In this document: positions 13,847-22,082 of the stretch, piece after piece
Numbering within the stretch: the first letter of the stretch is position 1
How the letters are laid out: the number at the start of each line of letters is the position of its first letter
IMG/VR virus record: IMGVR_UViG_3300049489_000746
Location: 1 to 26,250 of that record
Source: a virus
DNA: 26,250 bases
Reading direction: 5' to 3' (one strand)
Program-made: the position numbers and the translations under genes
The notes under the pieces: model-generated
What the model was told of the DNA's origin: nothing
What the model saw: only the letters and a program-made list of their open reading frames with translations
Database searches by the model: none

Positions 13847-14467
13847 ATGGCGCTATGGTCCGATCTCAAATCGCTCGCCGAGCTTGCGGGAAAAATTCTC
13901 GCGCGGCTCGATGAAATTTTGACCGAGCTTCGCGTTGCCCGCGCCGAAGTCGCGCGACTCGGTATTCGAATCGGCGACAAACTTGAGCGGCTCGAATCCC
14001 ACGTTGACGCCCAATTCGAAGAAGCCGCCGCCAAAAACAATTTTCGCTTTTTCGTCGTCGAGTCACGGCTTGACGAAATCATTCGCCAGCTTCAACCGCC
14101 CGAAGCCGCGCGAATCGTTTTTCAAACCATGGGCGAGGAGATCGACAAAATGCAGATGAAAGTTACCCAGAAGCTCCCGCTTGAGATCAAGCTCGTGGAC
14201 AAGTTTGGAAACGCCGCCGTCGCCGACGGCGCTCCCGCTTGGTCCGTTTCCGACCCAGCGCTTGGCGACTTGGTCGTCGCCGAAGGCGGCATGAGCGCCG
14301 AGTTCACGCCGAAAGGCGCGACGGGTTCTTGCTTGGTTCAGGTTTCCGCCGACGCCGATCTCGGCGAAGGCATGAAGGCGATCATGGGTTCCCTGCCCGT
14401 TGACCTTCTCCCGGGCGAAGCCGTCGAGGTTCAGGTTTCGGCTGGCGCTCCCGTTGACATGGCTTGA
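13847..14467 (+). CDS. coiled-coil plus Ig-like domain protein, apparently leaderless
   Basis: A 206-residue protein. Residues 1-95 are a long charged helix with heptad character (LAELAGKILARLDEILTELR onward) that should form a coiled coil; residues 104-206 look like a bacterial Ig-like beta-sandwich (LEIKLVDKFGNAAV, PAWSVSDPALGDLVV, AEFTPKGATGSCLVQVSADA). Such Ig-like folds are common on virion surfaces. Its own strong promoter ends 7 bases before the ATG and a terminator follows, so it forms an independent unit. No ribosome binding site is possible in so short a leader. An internal ATG near residue 102 could give the Ig-like part alone. Role unknown; a virion decoration or host-interaction protein is plausible. 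Confidence 0.8.
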   Translation: MALWSDLKSLAELAGKILARLDEILTELRVARAEVARLGIRIGDKLERLESHVDAQFEEAAAKNNFRFFVVESRLDEIIRQLQPPEAARIVFQTMGEEIDKMQMKVTQKLPLEIKLVDKFGNAAVADGAPAWSVSDPALGDLVVAEGGMSAEFTPKGATGSCLVQVSADADLGEGMKAIMGSLPVDLLPGEAVEVQVSAGAPVDMA

Positions 14468-14490
14468 GCAGTATTGGCCCACAACGCCAC

Positions 14491-14540
14491 GCGCCCCCTA
14501 TGCGTCCGTCCTTGAGCGCATGGGGGGCGTTTCTGTTTTG
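14491..14540 (+). terminator. intrinsic terminator of the Ig-like gene
   Basis: A 13-bp GC-rich stem (arms 14492-14504 and 14517-14529, one G-U pair) with a 12-base loop, followed by TTTCTGTTTT. It lies 24 bases after the stop of the Ig-like gene and is the clearest rho-independent terminator in the window. It would isolate that gene from the structural operon. Confidence 0.85.
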
Positions 14541-14647
14541 CAGGCTTGACGCAGCCCCCGCTTTCGTCGTAAGCGAAAAGAATTGACGCCGGGGCCATCC
14601 CGGGCGGAAACTAAAACAAGGCTCGACACGGGCCAAGGGGGCGACGA

Positions 14648-15229
14648 ATGGCAAGGCCGAGAAAGCAAGCAACGCAGGAAACGGAATCAGAGTCGCTCGA
14701 ATCATTTGGCGCGTTTGAAGCGGGAACCGAATCGCCCGAAATCCAAACGCCCCCGGCCGCCGAAGCGTCCCAGCCCCGCGTGTATCGCGGAACTCAGGAC
14801 GTCGACCATGATCTATTCAAGCTCAAGGTCGCTAAGATGCGGAAGAATACCGCATGGGATGGTTCCGAGAATTGGGTCTCGGTTGAGCATTGTCATATTT
14901 TTCACACGGTCGATTCGTCGGGCCGGGCGCAAACGACTTGCTCGCCAGTCGGCGGGCATTTCCACGAAATCACAGTGAGCCAGTCGCCCGGGAATGCGCC
15001 GACGCTTTTGGTTTCTCAGGCCAAGCAATACGCAAAAAAGAAACTGCCCAATGGCCGGATGGTCAAGGTCGCGGTCGATATGCCCGACGACTCGCATTCG
15101 CACGACGCCGAATATTTGGGCTCGCAGAAAATCCGGCTCAGACAACCAAACGTCGAAGCGGCCAAGGTCGAAAGCGTCATGCGCGCCAAGTTCGATCAGC
15201 CCGCAATCGGCGGAATCGTTGAGCGTTGA
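14648..15229 (+). CDS. hypothetical protein, first gene of the packaging operon
   Basis: A 193-residue protein. The first 45 residues are polar and disordered (basic start MARPRKQATQETE, then Ser/Glu/Pro-rich); the rest seems folded, with histidine-rich segments (SVEHCHIFHT, VGGHFHEITVSQ, DDSHSHDAEYLG) that could bind metal. CCAAGGGGGCGACGA precedes the ATG. I do not recognise the family. It is the first gene after the terminator and stands directly ahead of the terminase cluster. Confidence 0.75.
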   Translation: MARPRKQATQETESESLESFGAFEAGTESPEIQTPPAAEASQPRVYRGTQDVDHDLFKLKVAKMRKNTAWDGSENWVSVEHCHIFHTVDSSGRAQTTCSPVGGHFHEITVSQSPGNAPTLLVSQAKQYAKKKLPNGRMVKVAVDMPDDSHSHDAEYLGSQKIRLRQPNVEAAKVESVMRAKFDQPAIGGIVER

Positions 15230-15240
15230 GCGTGAGATCC

Positions 15241-15648
15241 ATGCCGTCCGCGTCGTATACCGACACGCGGGATTTTTGTCGTCAGATATACCGCGAAACC
15301 ATCGAGCGAATCGACGACTCGGAACTCAAGCGGGCGCTCAGGACGCATGAACGTGTTCCGGGTTTCATCGACAATTTGGCGCGTGAGTTCGGTTGTTTGA
15401 GTTTCAGCGTGAAACGCGAAGCGATTGAGCGCGCCGTCCGCGACATGACGAACGTATTCGTCCAATGCGTCAAGCGCCAGTCGGAAGAAAGAATCATGAG
15501 CGACATGGCGAAGCTCACGCTCAAAGCGGAAGCTCAGGCGCGCGAAGAATTCAGGGCGGAAGCGGAAGCATTAGACCAAAAGACAAGTGAGGTCACGACG
15601 TATGATTCGACCGGCAACGAAACGACGAAACAAACGACGGAAGTGTAA
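15241..15648 (+). CDS. hypothetical helical protein before terminase small subunit
   Basis: A protein of about 135 residues from ATG 15241; a TTG at 15226 that overlaps the previous stop is another possible start. The sequence is helical and highly charged (DFCRQIYRETIERIDDSELK; KAEAQAREEFRAEAEALDQK), with a threonine-rich tail. The last 47 bases overlap the terminase small subunit gene. No family is recognised; the position suggests a packaging or DNA-binding accessory. Confidence 0.7.
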   Translation: MPSASYTDTRDFCRQIYRETIERIDDSELKRALRTHERVPGFIDNLAREFGCLSFSVKREAIERAVRDMTNVFVQCVKRQSEERIMSDMAKLTLKAEAQAREEFRAEAEALDQKTSEVTTYDSTGNETTKQTTEV

Positions 15649-16075
15649 GCCCGAGTTTGAATTCCCCGCCCCACCGCTTGCGCCCGGGGAGCGCGTCAAG
15701 CGCGGGCCGATCTCGTATTACCGTGAGCAGTATTGCGGCTTGCTTGTCGAGCATTGCAGAAACGGCGGGTTCATCGAAGGATTCGCCGATAAAATCGACG
15801 TTCACGTCGACACGCTTTATGAATGGGGAAAGAAGCATTCCGAGTTCAAAACCGCGTTGGCTTGCGCGAAACAAGGGAACCGCGTGAAACTCCTCCAAAT
15901 CGCCATGGCCGGAATGATGGGGCGAATCTCGAATTACAACGCGTCAACTTGCATCTTTCTTCTGAAGGCTGTTCACGGTTTCCGCGAGGATGGCCCGGAC
16001 GCGCTTCTCGACAAGGAACTCGATTTCGATTTCGGCGACGAAAGCGTAATCGGCGAGCCTGAAAATGTCGCGTAA
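15602..16075 (+). CDS. terS: terminase small subunit
   Basis: A 157-residue protein, start taken at ATG 15602, with GTGAGGT upstream; GTG 15587 would add 5 residues. The N-terminus is basic. The central part (residues about 45-95: CRNGGFIEGFADKIDVHVDT then YEWGKKHSEFKTALACAKQ) has the helix-turn-helix plus 'LYEWxxxxxEFKxAL' pattern of phage terminase small subunits, which recognise viral DNA for packaging. The C-terminal part (MAGMMGRISNYNASTCIFLL) fits the oligomerisation region. It lies upstream of the large subunit, with a methyltransferase gene between them. Confidence 0.82.
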   Translation: MIRPATKRRNKRRKCKPEFEFPAPPLAPGERVKRGPISYYREQYCGLLVEHCRNGGFIEGFADKIDVHVDTLYEWGKKHSEFKTALACAKQGNRVKLLQIAMAGMMGRISNYNASTCIFLLKAVHGFREDGPDALLDKELDFDFGDESVIGEPENVA

Positions 16076-17369
16076 TCTGAAAGCCGGGGCGTTAAGCCCC
16101 AATAAAGAAAACCCGCGTTCTATATCGGGCGGTAAAGAAAAAATGCTTGCGCGTTCGCTCGCCGAGTTCGGCGATCTCGGCGCGGTCGTTTTCAATCGCC
16201 GGTCGAAGCAATTGGTTGGCGGGCATCAACGCATCAAGGTTTTTCCGAAGGATTCCGAGATCGAGATCGTAACCACGTTTAAGAAACCAACGAAAACCGG
16301 GACGGTCGCCGAGGGTTTCTTGCGCGCATTCGGCGAGCGGTTCCCATATCGCGAAGTCGATTGGGATGCATCGCGCGAGAAAGCGGCGAACATCGCCGCT
16401 AACAAAGGCGCGGGCGAATGGGATTTTCCGGCGCTCTCAAAATGGCTCTCTGAATTGAGCGCGGATGATTTCGATTTGGACTTGACAATGTTTGACGAAA
16501 GCGAGCGGCAAGCGTTGCTTTCGGTTGAAACCGTCGAAGGGAAAACCGACGAGGACGCGATACCCGCCGCGCCAGCCAAAGCGAAAACGGTTCGCGGCGA
16601 CGTGTACCAGCTCGGGCGCCACAGGCTTTTGTGCGGGGATTCGACCATGATCGACGACGTTGAAAAGCTCATGGCGGGCGAGAAGGCTGATATTTGCTTT
16701 ACAAGCCCCCCATACAACCTTGGGGACAACGCGAAGCTGAGAGGGTACAACGGAAGTGGAAAAGATTCGGCTTACGAAGAAAGAACCGATCACAAAACAG
16801 AGCAAGAATATTTGGATTTTTGCGTGAGTTTCACGAATAATGCGTTAATTGTTAGCGATACAGTATTCGTAAATATACAACTACTCGCTGGAAATAAATT
16901 CGTTTTACCGGAATACTGGAGAACTTTTGCGAACAGAACAATCGACGTGTTTATTTGGGATAAAGAACACGCGCCGCCGCAGATGGCTGCGCGTGTTTTA
17001 AATAGCGTATGGGAATTTGTTTTTGTTTTTTGTAACGCTGAACGGCCGTCTAGGGCGATGAAACACGGTCCTAGTTTTCGCGGTACGGTGGACAATATTT
17101 TCAGAATGAATCCGGCGGGGAAAAAAGATAAGCACGCGCATAATCATGGCGCTGTGTTCCCGGTACAATTCGCCGAGCATTTTGTCAGCAAGTTTTCGGA
17201 TAAGCTGGTTTTCGACCCGTTTGGCGGATCGGGCTCGACGCTCATCGCGGCCGAGAAAACCGGCCGCGCCGCTCGGCTTATTGAAATTAGCCCAAACTAT
17301 TGCGACGTGATCGTCAAACGCTGGGAAGATTTCACCGGAAAAAAAGCCAAGCTCATTTCGTCGGCATGA
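16065..17369 (+). CDS. ParB-like domain fused to DNA methyltransferase
   Basis: A 434-residue fusion. Residues 1-110 are a ParB/Srx-like nuclease domain (SPNKENPR, LVGGHQR at 50-56). Residues 175-430 are an amino-methyltransferase with catalytic TSPPYN (213-218) and the AdoMet-binding DPFGGSGST (384-392), in beta-class order. An SPPY tetrad is more common in N4-cytosine enzymes, but N6-adenine cannot be excluded. The central part, coded by about 16741-17170, is strikingly AT-rich (120 of 300 bases G/C at 16741-17040, against 42 of 60 in sampled flanks), matching the target recognition region. It probably protects phage DNA from host restriction. It overlaps terS by 11 bases. Confidence 0.9.
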   Translation: MSRNLKAGALSPNKENPRSISGGKEKMLARSLAEFGDLGAVVFNRRSKQLVGGHQRIKVFPKDSEIEIVTTFKKPTKTGTVAEGFLRAFGERFPYREVDWDASREKAANIAANKGAGEWDFPALSKWLSELSADDFDLDLTMFDESERQALLSVETVEGKTDEDAIPAAPAKAKTVRGDVYQLGRHRLLCGDSTMIDDVEKLMAGEKADICFTSPPYNLGDNAKLRGYNGSGKDSAYEERTDHKTEQEYLDFCVSFTNNALIVSDTVFVNIQLLAGNKFVLPEYWRTFANRTIDVFIWDKEHAPPQMAARVLNSVWEFVFVFCNAERPSRAMKHGPSFRGTVDNIFRMNPAGKKDKHAHNHGAVFPVQFAEHFVSKFSDKLVFDPFGGSGSTLIAAEKTGRAARLIEISPNYCDVIVKRWEDFTGKKAKLISSA

Positions 17370-18671
17370 ATGAAAATCCGCTACGTTCGCGTCCCGCATC
17401 AGGCTGAATTCCACGACGATATAACGTCGAAATATTTGCACCTCTCAACGGGCTTCGGGGGCGGCAAGTCTTACAGCTTGGTTATGAAAGCGTTTCAGCT
17501 TTCGCGGCTTAACCAAGGGATACCCGGCGGGTGCGTCGTCCCGTCGATTGCCGATTACAAAAAAGATTTGCTCCCGTTGTTTGAACAAATTCTCGATGAG
17601 AACAGGGTCCGGTATCGGTACCACAAAACCGACAAATGGTTTTGCTTCCCTTGGTCGAGCGGGCGGCTCTATATCGTGACGGCTGAGAAAAAGATTCGTG
17701 GCCCTAATTGGGGATACGCGCTCGGAAACGAGATCACGCTTATTCCGTATGAGCGCTATAAAGAAGTCATCGGCCGCGTGAGAATCAAAAGCGCGCCCGT
17801 CCCGCAGATTGCAAGCTCCGGGACGCCGGAAGGAACGGGGCATTGGCTCTATGAGCAATTCATTGAAACGCCGCTTCCGCGCTCGCGGATCGTTTACGGC
17901 GACACGCGCGCCAACGCCGCGAACCTTTCCGACGATTATATTCGAGCGTTAGAAGAGTCATTTGATCCGGTAATGCTCGACGCGTATCTCAGGGGCTTAT
18001 TCGTCAATATGAAGGGCTCAAGGTTCTACTATGCCTATGACCCTGCCCGGAACGACAACGCTCAACTTGAGGCGATTGCGGGGCTGGAAACTCATGTGAG
18101 CCTTGATTACAACGTCGCCCCGATGGTCGCAACGCTCTGGCACGTCGTGTCGGTTATGAACGGGAACGGCGTCCCGGTTCTCGACTCATTCGGTCGCCCA
18201 TTATTGAAGGCCGTTGCTTACGACCAGATCGTGATCGACGACGGGGCCGATATTCACCGAATGAGCCGCGCGCTTTTCGGGTACGGGCTCGACCCGGAAA
18301 CGACGACGCTATACCCGGATCCGGCGGGCCGGGCGCGGAATACGGCGGTCGAAGGGGCGAAGTCAAACAACACGATTCTGAAGGAATGCGGCTGGCATCG
18401 GATTAAAGTGAGAAGCTCGGCCCCCCGTTTCCGCGCCCGCCAGCTCGGCATGAATAACTTGCTTGCGCGGGGGCTGATCCAGCTCAATCCGAAAACGTGT
18501 CGTGCGCTCAAGAAAGATTTTGAAGCGGTCGAGCAGGATTCGGCGACTTATGAGAAGATCAAAGAGAATCCGAAATTGACTCATGCGTCGGACGGGGCGG
18601 ATTACTTTATTGACTTGGTTTTCCCGCTTTCCGGGCATAAGCCTGAGAATAGAAGCGTAACCATTCGTTGA
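17370..18671 (+). CDS. terL: terminase large subunit
   Basis: A 433-residue packaging motor. The ATPase half has Walker A (STGFGGGKS, 26-34), a Walker B-like end with the catalytic Glu (GYALGNE, E121) and motif III (SSGTPEG, 149-155). The RNase H-like nuclease half has acidic residues in VSLDYNV (D246), LYPDPAG (D317) and THASDGADYFID (D408, D411). The length is on the short side but all parts are visible. It translocates DNA into the procapsid and cuts it. It begins immediately after the methyltransferase stop. Confidence 0.93.
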   Translation: MKIRYVRVPHQAEFHDDITSKYLHLSTGFGGGKSYSLVMKAFQLSRLNQGIPGGCVVPSIADYKKDLLPLFEQILDENRVRYRYHKTDKWFCFPWSSGRLYIVTAEKKIRGPNWGYALGNEITLIPYERYKEVIGRVRIKSAPVPQIASSGTPEGTGHWLYEQFIETPLPRSRIVYGDTRANAANLSDDYIRALEESFDPVMLDAYLRGLFVNMKGSRFYYAYDPARNDNAQLEAIAGLETHVSLDYNVAPMVATLWHVVSVMNGNGVPVLDSFGRPLLKAVAYDQIVIDDGADIHRMSRALFGYGLDPETTTLYPDPAGRARNTAVEGAKSNNTILKECGWHRIKVRSSAPRFRARQLGMNNLLARGLIQLNPKTCRALKKDFEAVEQDSATYEKIKENPKLTHASDGADYFIDLVFPLSGHKPENRSVTIR

Positions 18672-18684
18672 AACGAGGCCGGTC

Positions 18685-20316
18685 ATGATTAAAGTTTTGT
18701 CAGAGGAATTCTTGCTCGATCCCGCGTTGCGGAAAAAGCTCATTCAATCTTTCGATTCGGCGGCGAATACGCGGCGCAAGGCGGAAGCGTTCAAGGGGTA
18801 TGAGTGTCTGAAAGACTCGACCGATCATTACGTTTACGCGCTTCTCTCAGCTCAATTCGAGTCCGAAACCGTTTACGAGATGCAATATGCGATCTCAAAC
18901 ATTTCGATTCTGCGAAAGGTCGTGGAAAAGCTCGCCAAGGTTTACGCGGGCGGCGTCAAGCGGACGGTCCCTAATAACGACGCTGCGACGGCTCAAGTCG
19001 AGGAACTCGCCAAGCTCATGCGGTTCAATGAGCAAATGGCGAAAGCGAATCGGTATTTCAGGGCGTTCAAGAACACGCTTGTTTTCCCGAAGCCCGTCAA
19101 GGACGAATTCGGCAAGTACGCGCTCAAGCTCGAAATCCTTCCGCCGTTCAAGTACGACGTAATCGAGGATTCGGACAATCCGGAACTCCCGCTTGCGGTC
19201 GTGCTTTCGGATTATGTCCCGACCCGCCAGTCGATTTTCTCGATCAGTAATCCAGCCGTTCGCGGCCAGAATCAGACGACCCGCATGGTTCGGGAATCGA
19301 GCGCGTCCATGCCGGAACAAGCGGCGGGCGAGGACGCCCGTCGTTTCATTTGGTGGACAAAGAATTTACATTTCACGACCAACGCCAAGGGCGAAATCAT
19401 TTCCGGCCCGGGAATCGATAACCCGATCGGCGAGCTTCCCTTCGTGAATATCGCGGGCGATCAAGACGGCGAATTTTGGGCCAAGGGCGGCGGCGATCTC
19501 ATCGACGCGGGCGTGAAAATCAATACAATGATCACGAACGTCCGCCATGTCGCCGTTTCGCAGGGTTATGGTCAAATGTATATGACCGGGAAGAATCTCC
19601 CGAAAACGATCAAAGTCGGCCCGACCCATTGTATTCAAATCGAGCAGGAAAGCACCGACGACCCGAAGCCCGAAGTCGGGTTCCTCAATTCGAACCCGCC
19701 TATCGACGAACTCTCCCGTTTGATCGAGATGGACGTCGCGCTCATGCTCTCGACCAATAATCTTTCAACGCATGGTTTCTCGATCTCGCTTTCGGGCTCG
19801 AAAGATTTCGCGAGCGGCGTCGCAATGATGATTGATAAGGCCGAAAGCGTTGAGGACATTACCGAGCAGTCGCGGATATTCGTCGAGCGCGAGCCGCGCG
19901 TTTGGGGCAAGGTCGAAAAATGGTGGAAAGTATTCGACGAACGCGGGCTTCTCTCGGACGTGTTCAAGGCGGCCCCGGTTCCGAAAGAGGCCGCAAGCGT
20001 GCTTCTTAATTTCCCTGACCCTAAGCCCGTCATGAGCGAGTCGGAAGAACTCGACATTATCGCCAAGCGGCGTGAGCTTGGGCTTAATACTGAGGTCGAG
20101 CTGCTCATGCGCGACGACCCGAGCTTGAGCGAGGAACAGGCGCAAGAAAAATTGACGGCTATTGAGGCTGAGAAACTGGGTCGTATGGAATCGGCGGTCG
20201 CCACGGTGACAAATGGAAATCAAAGTCAAGGGAACGACGGGCAGCAAAACCAAAACAGCGACGACGTTGGAGCTCCCGATTCAGGACCTCCCGCCCCGGG
20301 TTCAAGCGCGAGTTAA
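18685..20316 (+). CDS. portal protein
   Basis: A 543-residue protein directly after terL, where the portal normally sits, with GAGG before the ATG. Length and the mostly helical, charged N-terminus (residues 1-140), a beta-rich centre (ALKLEILPPFKYDVIEDSD, PELPLAVVLSDYVPT) and a Gln/Asn/Ser-rich disordered tail fit SPP1/HK97-type portals. It would form the dodecameric ring at the capsid vertex. I recognise it mainly by position and shape. The last 104 bases are also coding for the next gene in another frame. Confidence 0.85.
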   Translation: MIKVLSEEFLLDPALRKKLIQSFDSAANTRRKAEAFKGYECLKDSTDHYVYALLSAQFESETVYEMQYAISNISILRKVVEKLAKVYAGGVKRTVPNNDAATAQVEELAKLMRFNEQMAKANRYFRAFKNTLVFPKPVKDEFGKYALKLEILPPFKYDVIEDSDNPELPLAVVLSDYVPTRQSIFSISNPAVRGQNQTTRMVRESSASMPEQAAGEDARRFIWWTKNLHFTTNAKGEIISGPGIDNPIGELPFVNIAGDQDGEFWAKGGGDLIDAGVKINTMITNVRHVAVSQGYGQMYMTGKNLPKTIKVGPTHCIQIEQESTDDPKPEVGFLNSNPPIDELSRLIEMDVALMLSTNNLSTHGFSISLSGSKDFASGVAMMIDKAESVEDITEQSRIFVEREPRVWGKVEKWWKVFDERGLLSDVFKAAPVPKEAASVLLNFPDPKPVMSESEELDIIAKRRELGLNTEVELLMRDDPSLSEEQAQEKLTAIEAEKLGRMESAVATVTNGNQSQGNDGQQNQNSDDVGAPDSGPPAPGSSAS

Positions 20317-20866
20317 GCGCGACGTGGGCGAGTTCGTCGTCGAAAGCGTTTTGAAGTCGCTTGCGAATGCGGAGAGCCCAGTCGCGGGCGCGAGCTGGCC
20401 GGATCTCTCGCCAAAGTACAAAGACAAGAAAGAGGGCGAGGGCTTGAACGGCGAGCCCAATATGGAACTTTCTGGCGATATGCTCGACTCGCTCGACTTC
20501 CGCGAAACGCGGGACGGAATCGAGGTCGGCATATTCGGTCGGGAAGCGTGGAAAGCGGACGGCCATTTGAAATTCAGCGGGGCCGAAAACAACACGCCAA
20601 GGCGGCAATTTCTGCCAGACGAAACAAACGGCGAATTCGTTCCGGGCATTCAACGTGAGATGGAAAAAATTATTGCGGACGCAATCGGCGACGAAATGGA
20701 ATTCAAACCGTCCGACTTCGAGGACGTGTCCTCCCGGGCCGGGCTCTACGACGCGCTTGACGAATATTTCCCGGATTTCTCGCGCGCCGATATCCGGGAA
20801 ATTATAACTAACACGCCGTCGCTTGTCCGGTTTCTGGACGACGCCGGGCTTCTGGAGCTTCTCTAA
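20213..20866 (+). CDS. HK97 gp10-like / virion morphogenesis protein, copy 1
   Basis: A 217-residue protein. The ATG at 20213 lies inside the portal gene and has GGTGA just upstream; a GTG at 20324 just after the portal stop is the alternative. Residues about 85-150 hold MELSGDMLDSLDF, GIEVGIFG and PRRQFLPDE, the pattern of phage virion-morphogenesis (gpG/gp10-like) proteins that join head and tail. The C-terminal 55 residues are an added acidic helical region. It shares this core with the next gene. Confidence 0.7.
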   Translation: MEIKVKGTTGSKTKTATTLELPIQDLPPRVQARVKRDVGEFVVESVLKSLANAESPVAGASWPDLSPKYKDKKEGEGLNGEPNMELSGDMLDSLDFRETRDGIEVGIFGREAWKADGHLKFSGAENNTPRRQFLPDETNGEFVPGIQREMEKIIADAIGDEMEFKPSDFEDVSSRAGLYDALDEYFPDFSRADIREIITNTPSLVRFLDDAGLLELL

Positions 20867-21357
20867 TGGCGAAGACCAAGGTCACGACGCGGTTTCAAAT
20901 TTTGGAATTTCTTGACAAGTTCGTGGACGGGGCGACCGCGAGCGCCATCGGCCATACGGTCGTCGATCAAGCCAAGGATATGATCGCAAGCGGCCAAAGC
21001 CCCGAGCGCGGGTGGGGGCGCTTTGACAAATACTCGGAAAGCTACAAATCGGCGATCAAGGGAAACTCGTATCCCGGGAAAAAGGTCCGCCCTGTTAATC
21101 TAAATCTTACCGGCGAAATGCTTTCTGGTTACTCGTTCCGCCGCGTGAGCGATCATGTAATCGAGGTCGGCATGACCAAGGGAAGCGCCGAGCGAAAGAA
21201 CATTGCGGAGTATCATCAAGAAGGGACAAGCCGAATGCCAGCCCGGCCGCTTGTCCCGCACGAAGGGGCGGAATGGGCGGTTTCGATCATGCGCGCAATC
21301 CGGGACGTTTACGGAAAACGCTTGCGTCAACTAATTGAACGTGCAAACAAGAAATAA
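20866..21357 (+). CDS. HK97 gp10-like / virion morphogenesis protein, copy 2
   Basis: A 163-residue protein beginning in the stop of its neighbour (TAATG). It has NLNLTGEMLSGYSF, HVIEVGMTKGS and MPARPLVPHE in the same order and spacing as the preceding protein, so both probably share the gp10-like fold used in head-tail joining. The start PERGWGRFDKYSESYKSAIK is also typical of such proteins. It is shorter at the C-terminus than copy 1. A role in tail or neck assembly is likely. Confidence 0.75.
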   Translation: MAKTKVTTRFQILEFLDKFVDGATASAIGHTVVDQAKDMIASGQSPERGWGRFDKYSESYKSAIKGNSYPGKKVRPVNLNLTGEMLSGYSFRRVSDHVIEVGMTKGSAERKNIAEYHQEGTSRMPARPLVPHEGAEWAVSIMRAIRDVYGKRLRQLIERANKK

Positions 21358-21374
21358 GAAAGGCGGGAAACCGT

Positions 21375-22040
21375 ATGGCCGACGAAAGCCAAAGCCAAAA
21401 CCAGAATCAGGAAAATCAGAATCAGGAAAATCAGAATCAGGACCAAACGCCAGAGCCCAAGAAAGAAACGGTCGCGTTTGCGGATCATGAGCGCGTTATC
21501 GCGGATCTCAATAAGGCCAAGAAGGAAATGGAACGGCTGAAATCCGAGCGCGAAAACGAAAAGACCGCAAAACTTAAGGAACAGAGTCAATGGAAAGAAC
21601 TCGCCGAGAAGTATGAAACCGACGCGAAAACCGCGCGCGAGGAAAGCGACCGCCTTAGAAACTCTTATGTCGAAGGGAAGAAATTCGCCGCAGTGCAAGA
21701 AAAGTGTTTGGCGCTCGGGCTCAGGGCGGAAGCCGTGTCGGATCTCGAAATGCTTGACTTGGTCGATGTTCAGATTGAAACTACTAATACGGGCAAGACA
21801 AGCGTTCTAGGCGCGGACAAATTCGCCGAGCGGCTCAAGACTCTCAAGCCGCATTGGTTCGCCGGAAAAAGCGCGCCCAATGTGAATACGGACGGGACGC
21901 GCGTGATCGACGGTGAGCCGATCACGCCCGCGATGCTTCTCAAGGCCGAAGCCGAAGGGAAGAAATCCGGCGACTTGAGCGGCTACCACGCAATGTTTAA
22001 AACATTCCAAAGCCAACGCGCAAACGGTTTGCGCCGGTAA
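21375..22040 (+). CDS. scaffolding protein
   Basis: A 221-residue protein immediately before the major capsid gene. The start is a Gln/Asn-rich low-complexity stretch, residues about 40-110 are an uninterrupted charged coiled coil (HERVIADLNKAKKEMERLKS and following), and the C-terminal part is smaller and basic. This is the usual form of phage scaffolding proteins, which guide procapsid assembly and then leave. A GGCGGG site is upstream. No protease domain is seen. Confidence 0.82.
   Translation: MADESQSQNQNQENQNQENQNQDQTPEPKKETVAFADHERVIADLNKAKKEMERLKSERENEKTAKLKEQSQWKELAEKYETDAKTAREESDRLRNSYVEGKKFAAVQEKCLALGLRAEAVSDLEMLDLVDVQIETTNTGKTSVLGADKFAERLKTLKPHWFAGKSAPNVNTDGTRVIDGEPITPAMLLKAEAEGKKSGDLSGYHAMFKTFQSQRANGLRR
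21402..21440 (+). repeat. 15-bp tandem repeat in scaffold gene
   Basis: The unit CAGAATCAGGAAAAT occurs at 21402-21416 and 21417-21431 and is followed by a partial copy, encoding repeated QNQEN in the N-terminal tail of the scaffold. Being a multiple of three, it can grow or shrink without frameshift. Confidence 0.85.
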
Positions 22041-22082
22041 GGCGAAGGAAAACCAAGCCCGAAAAAACGAAAGGGGCATACA

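Noticed and set aside
14546-14617. Two TTGACG sequences before the gene at 14648, as possible promoters
   Set aside because: No acceptable -10 at 16-18 bases for either; the structural operon promoter cannot be placed with confidence.
16488-16495. TTGACA inside the methyltransferase gene
   Set aside because: It is followed by no matching -10 at proper spacing and lies in coding sequence.
19635-20253. Leftward open frames opposite the portal gene
   Set aside because: Serine-rich shadow translation of the portal codons; no start signal.
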